Positions 25,245 through 32,900 are shown, numbered from the stretch's first letter. The stretch: DNA of 48,683 nucleotides from Pseudomonadota bacterium (GCA_023458315.1 JAEXAH010000088.1:1-48683), one strand, 5' to 3'. The notes: generated by a model from the sequence alone, not told the origin. Made by a program: numbers and translations.

Positions 25245-26270
25245 ATGACCGAGAAGACCGGCGTTATGATTTGCGGCCACGGCAGCCGCGACGTCGAAGC
25301 CACCACCGAATTCGCCTCTTTGGCCCGCCACCTGCGCGAACGCCTGCCGCAATACGCGGTGGAAAGCGGCTATCTGGAATTCGCCCGCCCGATCATCCGC
25401 GACGGCCTGGAATCCCTGAAGGCCCAGGGCGTGACCCGCGTGCTGGCGGTGCCGGGCATGCTGTTCGCCGCCGGTCACGTCAAGAACGACCTGCCGTGGG
25501 AAATCAACACCTTCGCCGCCGAGAATCCCGGCATGTCCATCACCTTCGGCCGCGAGCTGGCGGTGGACCCCAAGCTGCTGGAGGCGTCGCGCGCCCGTAT
25601 CGAGGAAGCCGAGGCCAAGGGCAAGCCCGGCGTGTCGCGCGCCGAGACCCTGCTGCTGGTGGTCGGACGCGGCACCAACGATTCCGACGCCAATTCCAAC
25701 GTGTCCAAGGTGGCGCGCATGCTGTGGGAAGGCATGGGCTTCGCCTGGGCCGAAGTGGCCTATTCCGGCGTCGCCTATCCCCTGGTCAACCAGGCGCTGG
25801 AGCGCGTGACCAAGCTTGGCTACAAGCGGGTCATCGTCTTCCCGTACTTCCTGTTCACCGGCATCCTGGTCAAGCGCATCTATGCCTGGACCGACGAGGC
25901 CGCCGCCGCCAATCCCGGCGTGGAATTCATCAACGCCCCCTATCTCAACGACCACCCGCTGGTGATCGACAGCTTCGTCGAGCGGGTCGAGGAGATCCTG
26001 CGCGGCGAAACCCACATGAATTGCACGCTGTGCAAGTACCGCACCCAGATCATCGGCCATGAAAGCGCCGTGGGCGCGGCGCAGGCCGGACATCACCACC
26101 ATGTGCGCGGCATCGGCACCGACGCCGACCACGATCACGGCCACGACCATCACCACCATGGTCATGACCATGGCCACCACCATCACCACGGCCATCATCA
26201 TGACCACGGGCATGACCATGATCACGACCATGGTCATGATCACGGCCATGGGCACAAGCACGGCGAGTAA
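25245..26270 (+). CDS. cbiX: Sirohydrochlorin cobaltochelatase CbiX (long form) with Cys motif and His-rich tail
   Basis: A 341-residue two-domain CbiX. The N-terminal half has the metal-site His in VMICGHGSRDVEATTEFASL (H12) and H78 in AAGHVKND; the second half has LLLVVGRGTNDSDANSNVSK. After the chelatase fold comes MNCTLC (258-263), an MxCxxC motif which in related long CbiX proteins holds an iron-sulfur centre. The tail (283-341) has about 30 His alternating with Gly and Asp, likely a metal store or delivery arm. The enzyme inserts cobalt into sirohydrochlorin (anaerobic route). It opens the operon cbiX-cobH-cobL-cobI-cobJ-cobM. Iron insertion for siroheme is an alternative. Confidence 0.94.
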   Translation: MTEKTGVMICGHGSRDVEATTEFASLARHLRERLPQYAVESGYLEFARPIIRDGLESLKAQGVTRVLAVPGMLFAAGHVKNDLPWEINTFAAENPGMSITFGRELAVDPKLLEASRARIEEAEAKGKPGVSRAETLLLVVGRGTNDSDANSNVSKVARMLWEGMGFAWAEVAYSGVAYPLVNQALERVTKLGYKRVIVFPYFLFTGILVKRIYAWTDEAAAANPGVEFINAPYLNDHPLVIDSFVERVEEILRGETHMNCTLCKYRTQIIGHESAVGAAQAGHHHHVRGIGTDADHDHGHDHHHHGHDHGHHHHHGHHHDHGHDHDHDHGHDHGHGHKHGE

Positions 26271-26276
26271 GGCCCC

Positions 26277-27803
26277 ATGCTGGCCGCCGGACCGGTCTTC
26301 GACGCCTATGTGATGGTGGATTGGAGCGCGGAAACGTGCCCCAAGACCGGTCCCGACAGCATCTGGTGGACCTGTCTGGAACGCGGGCCGCAGGGTCTGG
26401 TGGAACGCGCCACCGCCAACCCCGCCACCCGCGCCGAGGCCGAGGCGCAACTGGCCGATCTGCTGGGCGATCTGGCGGCGCGCGGTCTGACCGTGCTGGC
26501 CGGGTTCGACTTCAATTTCGGCTTCCCCCAGGGCTTTGCCGGGCGTATCGGCGCCAGGGACTGGCGCGAGTGCTGGCGCCGTCTCGCCACCGAAATAAAA
26601 GACGGCGACGACAATGCCAACAACCGCTTCGCCGTCGCCGCCGATCTGAACCGGCGGATTTCCGGCGGCGCCGCGCCGTTCTGGGGCTGCCCCGCCAGCC
26701 AGAGCCGCGATACCCTGACCGCGACCAAGGCCGAGTGTGCCGGTCTGCCGGAAAGGCGGCTGGCGGAAACGCGGGTCGCCAGCGCCAAGCCCGTGTGGCA
26801 ACTGGCCTATGCCGGGGCGGTGGGCAGCCAGACCCTGACCGGCATTCCGCGCCTGGAACGATTGCGCCGCTATCCCGGACTGGCCGAGGTGACGCGGGTG
26901 TGGCCGTTCGAAACCGGGTTGCGGCCGCTGTCCAAATCATCGGACTGGCGCATCGTGCTGGCCGAGATTTATCCCGGCCTGCTGCGGGTATCGCCCGCCC
27001 CCGGCGAGATCAAGGATCGCGCCCAGGTGGTGGCGCTGGCCCGTCATTTCGCTGCGCTGGACCATGACGGGCGGCTGGGCGCGCTGTTCGCGGGCGACAC
27101 GAGACTGAGCGCGGCCGAGCGGGCCGTGGTGGAAACCGAGGAGGGCTGGATTCTGGGCGTCACCGATCCCGATCGCATCGATATCCATGATTGGATCAAG
27201 GACCCGGCGGCCATCTATGCCGAATCCTTCGCCACCATCCGGCGCGAGGTGAATCTGGCAGCGGTGCCCGAGGCCATGCGCGACGTCATGGTGCGCATCA
27301 TCCATGCCTGCGGCATGACCGAGATCGCCGCCGATCTGGCGTGGAGCGACGGCGCCGCCGAGGCGGGCATGCGCGCCCTGGCCCAAGGCGCGCCGATCCT
27401 GGTGGACGCGGAAATGGTGGCGCACGGCATCATCCGGCGCAAGCTGCCCAAGGACAACCGGGTGGTCTGCACCCTGAACGATGCCAGCGTGCCGTCGGCG
27501 GCCAAGGCCCTGGGCACCACCCGTTCGGCCATGGCGGTGGAATTGTGGCGGCCGCTGCTGGATGGCGCCATCGTCGCCATCGGCAACGCGCCGACCGCGT
27601 TGTTCCACCTGCTGGAGCTAATGGAGGAAGGGGCGCCGCGTCCGGCGCTGATCCTGGGCTTCCCGGTGGGCTTCGTCGGCGCCGCCGAAAGCAAGCAGGC
27701 GCTGATGCAATCGGGCCTGCCCTATATCGCCTTGGGTGGCCGCCGCGGCGGCTCGGCCATGGCGGCGGCGGCGGTCAACGCTTTGGCCGGGGGATTGGAA
27801 TGA
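26277..27803 (+). CDS. cobH: Precorrin-8X methylmutase fused to an N-terminal RNase H-like (DUF429-like) domain
   Basis: A 508-residue fusion. Residues from about 300 to 508 are a complete CobH/CbiC, which moves the C-11 methyl to C-12 to give hydrogenobyrinic acid; the catalytic His is H343 in RIIHACGMTEIAADL, followed by ILVDAEMVAHGI and ALILGFPVGFVGAAESK. Residues 1-295 are a separate domain with an ordered set of acidic motifs: VDWSA (D15), GFDFNFGFP (D78), WPFETG (E212), AEIYPGLL (E230), DRAQVVALARHF (D247) and ETEEGWILGV. This pattern recalls the RNase H fold of DUF429, a comparison from memory and not a search. CobH is normally about 210 residues. The gap to cbiX is 6 bp. Confidence 0.9.
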   Translation: MLAAGPVFDAYVMVDWSAETCPKTGPDSIWWTCLERGPQGLVERATANPATRAEAEAQLADLLGDLAARGLTVLAGFDFNFGFPQGFAGRIGARDWRECWRRLATEIKDGDDNANNRFAVAADLNRRISGGAAPFWGCPASQSRDTLTATKAECAGLPERRLAETRVASAKPVWQLAYAGAVGSQTLTGIPRLERLRRYPGLAEVTRVWPFETGLRPLSKSSDWRIVLAEIYPGLLRVSPAPGEIKDRAQVVALARHFAALDHDGRLGALFAGDTRLSAAERAVVETEEGWILGVTDPDRIDIHDWIKDPAAIYAESFATIRREVNLAAVPEAMRDVMVRIIHACGMTEIAADLAWSDGAAEAGMRALAQGAPILVDAEMVAHGIIRRKLPKDNRVVCTLNDASVPSAAKALGTTRSAMAVELWRPLLDGAIVAIGNAPTALFHLLELMEEGAPRPALILGFPVGFVGAAESKQALMQSGLPYIALGGRRGGSAMAAAAVNALAGGLE

Positions 27804-27948
27804 CGGGAGCGAGCGAAGCGAGGGACTGGCCCCCGCCGACTTTGTCGGCATCTGAGGGAGGCGTGCAGTGCACGCTGGGCCCGCGAGCTTATGCGAGCGT
27901 GAGCCAAGCGGGCCGGATGGCCCGCGCCCGGCGCCTGAGGGGCCTATC
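27804..27948. repeat. Multi-hairpin intergenic element between cobH and cobL
   Basis: The 145-bp spacer is packed with perfect palindromes: GCCGAC-TTT-GTCGGC (27835-27849), GCGTGC-AGT-GCACGC (27861-27875), GGCCCGC (27878-27884) paired with GCGGGCC (27908-27914), and GGGCC-GGAT-GGCCC (about 27910-27923). It also starts with the iterated GAGCGAGCGAAGCGAG. It is probably a repetitive palindromic element or an RNA-processing/stability structure within the operon. Confidence 0.65.
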
Positions 27949-29139
27949 ATGACCCCCTGGCTTTCCGTTCTCGGTATGGGTGACGACGGCCTTGATGGCC
28001 TGTCGCCCGCCGCCCGTGCCCTACTGGATACTGCCGAGGTGGTGATCGGCGGTGCCCGTCATCTGGCGCTGGTGGACACCAAGGCCGACAAGCGGGAATG
28101 GCCCAGCCCGTTTGCCGGGGCGCGCGATCTGCTGGATTCGTTGCGGGGGCGCAATGTAGCCGTGCTGGCCTCGGGCGATCCCATGTGGTTCGGCATCGGC
28201 GCCACCCTGACCCGCTGGCTGTCGCCCGGCGAGATGCGGGTGATCCCCCATCCCGGCGCCTTTTCCCTGGCCGCCGCCCGGCTGGGCTGGCCGCTTCAGG
28301 ATTGCCTGTGCCTGACCGTGCATGGCCGCCCGCTGGAGGCGCTGCATCTGCATCTGGCCCCCGGCCGCCGCCTGCTGGTGCTGGCCGAGGACGGCCAGAG
28401 CCCCGCCGCTGTTGCTCGCCTGCTGGAAAAGGCCGGATACGGCCCGTCGCGTCTGGTGGTGCTGGAACATCTGGGCGGCGCCGCCGAGCGTCTGCGCGAC
28501 AGCGTGGCCGAAGCCTGGGTGGGCGAGGCCGCCGACCTCAATACCATGGCCATCGAATGCCGGGCCGAGCCCAACGCCCGCATATGGTCGGCGGTGCCCG
28601 GCCTGCCCGACGAGGCGTTCGACCATGACGGCCAGTTGACCAAGCGCGAAATCCGCGCCGTCACCCTGGCGGCGCTGGCGCCGCTGCCCGGTCAGATGTT
28701 GTGGGATGTGGGCGCGGGCTGCGGCTCTGTCGCCATCGAATGGATGCGGGCCGGTGGCCGCGCCGTCGCCATCGAACCGCGCGCCGACCGCGTGGCGCGT
28801 ATCGCCGCCAACGCCGCCGCCCTGGGCGTGCCGGGGCTGGAGGTGGTCAAGGGCAGCGCCCCCGGCGCCCTGCCTTATTCCGATCCCGATTGCATCTTCG
28901 TCGGCGGCGGCGTCTCGGCGGCGGGCGTGCTGGAAGCCTGCTGGTCGGCGCTGCGCCCCGGTGGCCGTCTGGTGGCCAACGCCGTCACCGCCGAGGGCGA
29001 GGCGGCGCTGATCGCGCTCCATTCCCGTTTCGGCGGCCAGATGGTACGCCTGTCGGTGTCGCGCCTGGCCCCGGTTGGCGGCTTCCACACCTGGCACCCG
29101 GCCATGCCGGTGACGCAATTCATCGGGAGGAAAGGGTGA
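27949..29139 (+). CDS. cobL: Precorrin-6Y C5,15-methyltransferase (decarboxylating), CbiE-CbiT fusion
   Basis: A 396-residue CobL. The N-terminal CbiE domain (about 1-205) is a tetrapyrrole methylase: VLGMGDDGLDGLSPAARALL, VVIGGARHL, VAVLASGDPMWFGIGATL and VIPHPGAFSLAAARLG. The C-terminal CbiT domain (about 210-396) is a class I SAM methyltransferase: DGQLTKREIRAVTLAAL and the glycine-rich loop LWDVGAGCGSVAIEW. It methylates C-5 and C-15 and removes the acetate carboxyl at C-12. The fused form is the usual one in aerobic-type pathways. It sits between two structured spacers, after cobH and before cobI. Confidence 0.96.
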   Translation: MTPWLSVLGMGDDGLDGLSPAARALLDTAEVVIGGARHLALVDTKADKREWPSPFAGARDLLDSLRGRNVAVLASGDPMWFGIGATLTRWLSPGEMRVIPHPGAFSLAAARLGWPLQDCLCLTVHGRPLEALHLHLAPGRRLLVLAEDGQSPAAVARLLEKAGYGPSRLVVLEHLGGAAERLRDSVAEAWVGEAADLNTMAIECRAEPNARIWSAVPGLPDEAFDHDGQLTKREIRAVTLAALAPLPGQMLWDVGAGCGSVAIEWMRAGGRAVAIEPRADRVARIAANAAALGVPGLEVVKGSAPGALPYSDPDCIFVGGGVSAAGVLEACWSALRPGGRLVANAVTAEGEAALIALHSRFGGQMVRLSVSRLAPVGGFHTWHPAMPVTQFIGRKG

Positions 29140-29164
29140 TGGGGCGTTTTGTCGGATGGCATGC

Positions 29165-29277
29165 ATCCAGCCGTAACACGGATGGACGGAAATGGGCACG
29201 GATGGGCACGGATAAGGGAATTAGAATTATCCGTGCCCATCCGTGCCTATCCGTGTGCATCCGTGTCACGGCTGGAT
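29165..29277. repeat. Palindromic intergenic element (ACGGATGGGCAC family), copy 2
   Basis: Arms beginning ATCCAGCCGT (29165-29174) and ending ACGGCTGGAT (29268-29277) are exact reverse complements. The inner arms ACACGGAT...GGGCACGGATAA pair with TTATCCGTGCCC...ATCCGTGT around the centre AGGGAATTAGAA, so the whole element can form one long hairpin. It is related to the copy at 7602-7722. It occupies the 163-bp gap between cobL and cobI, inside an operon. Confidence 0.9.
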
Positions 29278-29302
29278 CTGTCCGTCCGCAGGGAACCCGG
29301 TC

Positions 29303-29983
29303 ATGACCGGCACGCTTTACGGCATCGGCGTCGGGCCGGGCGATGCGGAATTGCTGACCCTCAAGGCGGTGCGGCTGATCCAGTCGTGCCCGGTGCTGGC
29401 GTGGCCCGCGCCGCTGGAGGGCGAGGGGCTGGCGCGCACCATCGCCGCGCCGCATGTGCCGCCGGGCAAGACCGAGATCGCCATCCGCCTGTCCTTCCGG
29501 CCCGAGCGCGACGACACCGACCGCGCCTATGATGCCGCAGCCGAAACGATCGCCTTACATCTGGCGGCGGGCCGCGACGTGGCGGTGCTGTGCGAGGGCG
29601 ACCCGCTGTTTTTCGGCAGCTTCATCTATGTGTTGACCCGATTGCGCGACCGCTTCCCGGTGGAGGTGGTGCCGGGCATCGCCTCGCCCATGGCCGCCGC
29701 GTCGGTGGCGCTGCGGCCGCTGTCGACCCTGGAAGACGCCGTCGCCATCATCCCCGCCACCCGCGCCGAGGCCGAGATCGAACGGCTGTTGGCGGCGGCG
29801 GAAAGCGCGGTCATCATGAAGGTCGGCCGCCACCTGCCCAAGGTGCGCCGCGTGCTGGACCGCCTGGGCCGCACCGCCAACGCCCTGGTGGTGGAACGCG
29901 CCACCCAGGACCGGCAACGCCTGATCCCCTTGGCCGAATTGGCCGAGGCCCCCTATTTCTCTCTCATCCTGGTGCAGTCATGA
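29303..29983 (+). CDS. cobI: Precorrin-2 C20-methyltransferase
   Basis: A 226-residue tetrapyrrole methylase (CobI/CbiL) that adds the C-20 methyl to precorrin-2 to make precorrin-3A. Motifs: LYGIGVGPGDAELLTLKAVR, AVLCEGDPLFFGSFIYVLTR, VEVVPGIASPMAAASVALRP and VIMKVGRHLPKVRRVLDRLG. ATG 29303 (MTGTLYGIGVGPGD) is the natural start, just after the palindromic element. The stop overlaps the next gene (ATGA), indicating coupled translation with the cbiG-cobJ fusion. Confidence 0.96.
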   Translation: MTGTLYGIGVGPGDAELLTLKAVRLIQSCPVLAWPAPLEGEGLARTIAAPHVPPGKTEIAIRLSFRPERDDTDRAYDAAAETIALHLAAGRDVAVLCEGDPLFFGSFIYVLTRLRDRFPVEVVPGIASPMAAASVALRPLSTLEDAVAIIPATRAEAEIERLLAAAESAVIMKVGRHLPKVRRVLDRLGRTANALVVERATQDRQRLIPLAELAEAPYFSLILVQS

Positions 29984-31767
29984 CCGCCATCCTTGTCGTC
30001 ACCCCCGCCGCTTTGTCCGTCGCCCGCCGTATCAAGGCGGCGCTGCCGGGCGCCCAATTGCATGGCCTGAGCGGCCGGGTCGAGGATGTGGACACTGTCT
30101 TTTCCGACACCAAGGCCCATATCGTCGCCTTGTTCCAGGCCGGAACCCCGGTGATCGGCGTGTGCGCGGCGGGCATCCTGATCCGCGCCATCGGTCCGGT
30201 GCTGGTGGACAAGCAGGCCGAGCCGCCGGTACTGGCCGTCGCCCCCGACGGTTCCAGCGTGGTGCCGCTGCTGGGCGGCCATCACGGCGCCAACCAACTG
30301 GCCCGCACCCTGGCCGCCGCCTTGTCCGGTCATGCCGCCATCACCACGGCGGGCGACCTCAAGCTGGGGGTGGCGCTGGACGAACCGCCGCCCGGCTGGC
30401 ACGTCGCCAATCCCGAAGCCGCCAAGCCGGTGGCCGCCGCCCTGTTGGCGGGCGAGCCGGTGCGGCTGGAGGTCGAGGCGGGCGAGGCCGGATGGCTGAA
30501 GCATCTGCCCTTCGCCGAGGAGGCCGAGCCGTCGGTGCGCGTCACCGACCATCAGGTGGTGGCCGACGAATCGGAATTGCTGCTGAACCCGCCGGTGCTG
30601 GCGCTGGGCGTCGGTTGTGACCGCGGCTGCCCGCCCGAGGAACTGGCCGCCCTGGTGCGCGACACCCTGGAGGCCGAGGCCCTGGCCCCCGGCGCCATCG
30701 CCTGCGTCGCCTCCATCGATCTCAAGATGGACGAACCGGCGGTGCATGCCCTGGCCGCCAGCTTGGGCGTGCCCGCCCGCTTCTTCACCGCCGCCGAACT
30801 GAACGAACAGGCGCCGCGCCTGAAAAATCCTTCCGATATCGTATTGAAGGAAGTGGGCTGTCCCGGCGTGTCGGAAGGCGCCGCCCTGGCCGCCGCCGGT
30901 CCCGAGGCCGAACTGGTGGTGCCCAAGCTGAAGACCAAGCGCGCCACCGTGGCCATCGCCCGCGCGCCGCGCGGCATCGCGCCGCTGAGCATCGGCCATG
31001 GCCGGGGCAAGCTGTTCGTGGTCGGCATCGGCCCCGGCACCGCCGCCATGCGCACGCCCGAGGCCAGCGCCGCCATTGCCGCGTCCAGCGATCTGGTGGG
31101 CTACGGCCTGTATCTCGACCTGCTGGGTGCGGCGGCGGCGGGCAAGGCCCGTCACGAAAGCAACCTGGGCGCCGAGGCCGACCGTGCCCGCATGGCGCTG
31201 GATCTGGCCGGACAGGGCAAGGTGGTGTCGCTGGTCTGTTCCGGTGATGCCGGTATCTACGCCCTGGCGACCCTGGTGTTCGAGCTGATCGAGCGCGAGG
31301 CCAAGGCGGAATGGCTGCGCACCGAGGTGCAGGTGGTGCCCGGCGTCTCGGCCTTGCAGGCCGCCGCCGCCCGCGCCGGTGCCCCGGTCAACCATGATTT
31401 CTGCACCATTTCGCTGTCCGACCTGCTGACCCCGTGGGAAACCATCGAAAAACGCCTGAAGGCGGCGGCCGAGGCCGATTTCGTGGTCTGTTTCTACAAT
31501 CCGGTGTCGCAGCGCCGCCGCGACCAATTGGCCCGCGCCCGCGACATCCTGCTGACCGGCCGCCCGGCCGAGACGCCGGTGATCCTGGCCCGCCAATTGG
31601 GACGGCCCGAGGAAAGCGTGCGGGTCGTTTCGCTTGGCGAACTGACCCCGGACCATGCCGACATGCTGACCCTGGTGATGGTCGGCAGTTCGGAAAGCCG
31701 CCGCCTGGAACTGGGCGGCGCCACGCGGGTCTATACCCCGCGCGGCTATGCCAAGAAGCTGGTTTGA
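29980..31767 (+). CDS. cobJ: CbiG fused to precorrin-3B C17-methyltransferase (CobJ/CbiH)
   Basis: A 595-residue fusion. Residues 1 to about 330 are CbiG: an N-terminal domain with VIGVCAAGILIRAIGPVL, VVPLLGGHHGANQLARTLAA and ITTAGD, and a C-terminal CbiG/CobE domain with ALGVGCDRGCPPEEL, ASIDLKMDEPAVHALA and PSDIVLKEVGCPGVSEGAAL. Residues from about 344 to 595 are CobJ: LFVVGIGPGTAAMRTPEASA, VCSGDAGIYALATLVFEL, VVPGVSALQAAAARAGAPVN, DFCTISLSDLLTPWETIEKR and FYNPVSQRRRDQL. CbiG opens the ring delta-lactone in the anaerobic pathway; CobJ/CbiH methylates C-17 and contracts the ring. It is coupled to cobI (4-bp overlap) and followed 25 bp later by cobM. Confidence 0.95.
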   Translation: MTAILVVTPAALSVARRIKAALPGAQLHGLSGRVEDVDTVFSDTKAHIVALFQAGTPVIGVCAAGILIRAIGPVLVDKQAEPPVLAVAPDGSSVVPLLGGHHGANQLARTLAAALSGHAAITTAGDLKLGVALDEPPPGWHVANPEAAKPVAAALLAGEPVRLEVEAGEAGWLKHLPFAEEAEPSVRVTDHQVVADESELLLNPPVLALGVGCDRGCPPEELAALVRDTLEAEALAPGAIACVASIDLKMDEPAVHALAASLGVPARFFTAAELNEQAPRLKNPSDIVLKEVGCPGVSEGAALAAAGPEAELVVPKLKTKRATVAIARAPRGIAPLSIGHGRGKLFVVGIGPGTAAMRTPEASAAIAASSDLVGYGLYLDLLGAAAAGKARHESNLGAEADRARMALDLAGQGKVVSLVCSGDAGIYALATLVFELIEREAKAEWLRTEVQVVPGVSALQAAAARAGAPVNHDFCTISLSDLLTPWETIEKRLKAAAEADFVVCFYNPVSQRRRDQLARARDILLTGRPAETPVILARQLGRPEESVRVVSLGELTPDHADMLTLVMVGSSESRRLELGGATRVYTPRGYAKKLV

Positions 31768-31792
31768 CCCAAGAAAAACACGGAAAACGTCC

Positions 31793-32551
31793 ATGACCGT
31801 TCATTTCATCGGCGCCGGTCCCGGCGCCCCCGACCTGATCACCGTGCGCGGCCTGCGGCTGATCCAAAGCTGCCCGGTGTGCCTGTACGCCGGGTCGCTG
31901 GTGCCCGAGGAAATCGTCGCCGAGGCGCCCAAGGACGCCCGCGTGCTCGACACCGCGCCCATGCATCTGGACGAGATCATCGCCGAGATCCAGGCCGCCC
32001 ACGCCGCCGGTCACGACGTCGCCCGCGTCCATTCCGGCGATCCCAGCATCTACGGCGCCACCGCCGAACAGATGCGGCGGCTGGACCAGTTGGGCATTCC
32101 CTATGACGTGGTGCCCGGCGTCCCGGCCTTCGCCGCCGCCGCCGCCGCCCTGTCCACCGAACTGACCCTGCCCGACGTCAGCCAGACCATCACCATCACC
32201 CGCACCGCCGTGCGGTCCAGCGCCATGCCCGACGGCCAGGATCTGGACACCATCGGCCGCAGCAAGGCGACCCTGGCCATCCATCTGTCGGTCAACAATC
32301 TGAAGAAGGTGGTGGACGAACTGACCCCCCATTACGGCGCCGATTGCCCGGTGGTGGTGGCCTATCGCGTGTCGTGGCCCGATCAGGCCTTCGTGCACGG
32401 CACCCTGGCCGATATCCGCGACAAGGTGAAGGAAGCGGGCTTCACCCGCACCGCGCTGATCCTGGTCGGCCATGTGCTGGACGGCGCCGATTTCACCGAT
32501 TCGCGCCTGTACGCCGCCGACCACACCCACGTGTTGCGGCCGGGGAAATAA
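31793..32551 (+). CDS. cobM: Precorrin-4 C11-methyltransferase
   Basis: A 252-residue CobM/CbiF that methylates C-11 of precorrin-4 (or cobalt-precorrin-4). Motifs: VHFIGAGPGAPDLITVRGLR, CPVCLYAGSLVPEEIVAEAP, VARVHSGDPSIYGATAEQMR, YDVVPGVPAFAAAAAALSTE and TLPDVSQTITITRTAVRSS. The MHLDEIIAEI and SVNNLKKVV segments also fit. ATG 31793 was chosen over an upstream frame that overlaps cobJ. It is the last gene of the cbiX operon and is followed by a hairpin. Confidence 0.97.
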   Translation: MTVHFIGAGPGAPDLITVRGLRLIQSCPVCLYAGSLVPEEIVAEAPKDARVLDTAPMHLDEIIAEIQAAHAAGHDVARVHSGDPSIYGATAEQMRRLDQLGIPYDVVPGVPAFAAAAAALSTELTLPDVSQTITITRTAVRSSAMPDGQDLDTIGRSKATLAIHLSVNNLKKVVDELTPHYGADCPVVVAYRVSWPDQAFVHGTLADIRDKVKEAGFTRTALILVGHVLDGADFTDSRLYAADHTHVLRPGK

Positions 32552-32558
32552 CGACGAC

Positions 32559-32583
32559 GCCCGTATCCTCCTGGGATACGGGC
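32559..32583 (+). terminator. Hairpin after cobM
   Basis: GCCCGTATCC and GGATACGGGC form a perfect 10-bp stem with a 5-nt loop, 8 bp after the cobM stop. The downstream T-run is weak (GCAATTTCG), so termination may be incomplete, but the position at the operon end and next to a convergent gene fits. Confidence 0.7.
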
Positions 32584-32610
32584 GCAATTTCGCCATAAAG
32601 GCCGGGCAGC

Positions 32611-32811
32611 CTATTCGTTCGCCGCCTTCAGCACGGCGCGGGCCTCGTGCTCGTCGATCTGGTGCAGGTCGTTGAGATGGATTTCCCAATTGTCCACGAA
32701 TTCCTGGACCGCCAGCGTCAGGCATTCCCCCAGCGGGCGGCCGGTCTCGGCGGCCAGCGCCTCGAGCCGCTGCTTCAGCTCGGCGGACAGGGTGACGGAC
32801 AGGGTTTCCAT
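32611..32811 (-). CDS. Small ribbon-helix-helix (CopG/antitoxin-like) DNA-binding protein
   Basis: A 66-residue protein beginning METLSVTLSAELKQRLEALA, then AETGRPLGECLTLAVQEFVD. The short beta-strand LSVTLS followed by two helices is the ribbon-helix-helix pattern found in CopG-type regulators and many antitoxins. GAGGT about 10 nt before ATG 32811 supports this start over GTG 32850. No toxin-like frame was found next to it: downstream is the convergent cobM and upstream the divergent pbp1A. A solitary regulator or orphan antitoxin are both possible. Confidence 0.75.
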   Translation of the reverse strand: METLSVTLSAELKQRLEALAAETGRPLGECLTLAVQEFVDNWEIHLNDLHQIDEHEARAVLKAANE

Positions 32812-32900
32812 GATTGCGACCTCGTGACGTCCCGGAAGCGGGAGGCGCACAGTCTACATCCAATGAACCGCCGTTGCCAGTTCCGACGAACCCCGGCGCC

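Noticed and set aside
26059..26313. Met/Thr-rich frame (MVMTMATTITT type) over the CbiX tail
   Set aside because: It is the shifted reading of the CAC/CAT repeat that encodes the histidine tail; no independent start signal or family.
24120..26801. 893-codon minus-strand frame extending cobD upstream over cbiX and cobH
   Set aside because: Only the last 331 codons show CobD motifs; the upstream part is antisense to cbiX and to the cobH fusion and includes the antisense of the His-rich tail.
32611..32811. Toxin-antitoxin module
   Set aside because: Only an antitoxin-like protein is present; no toxin-like frame lies within the adjacent spacers.
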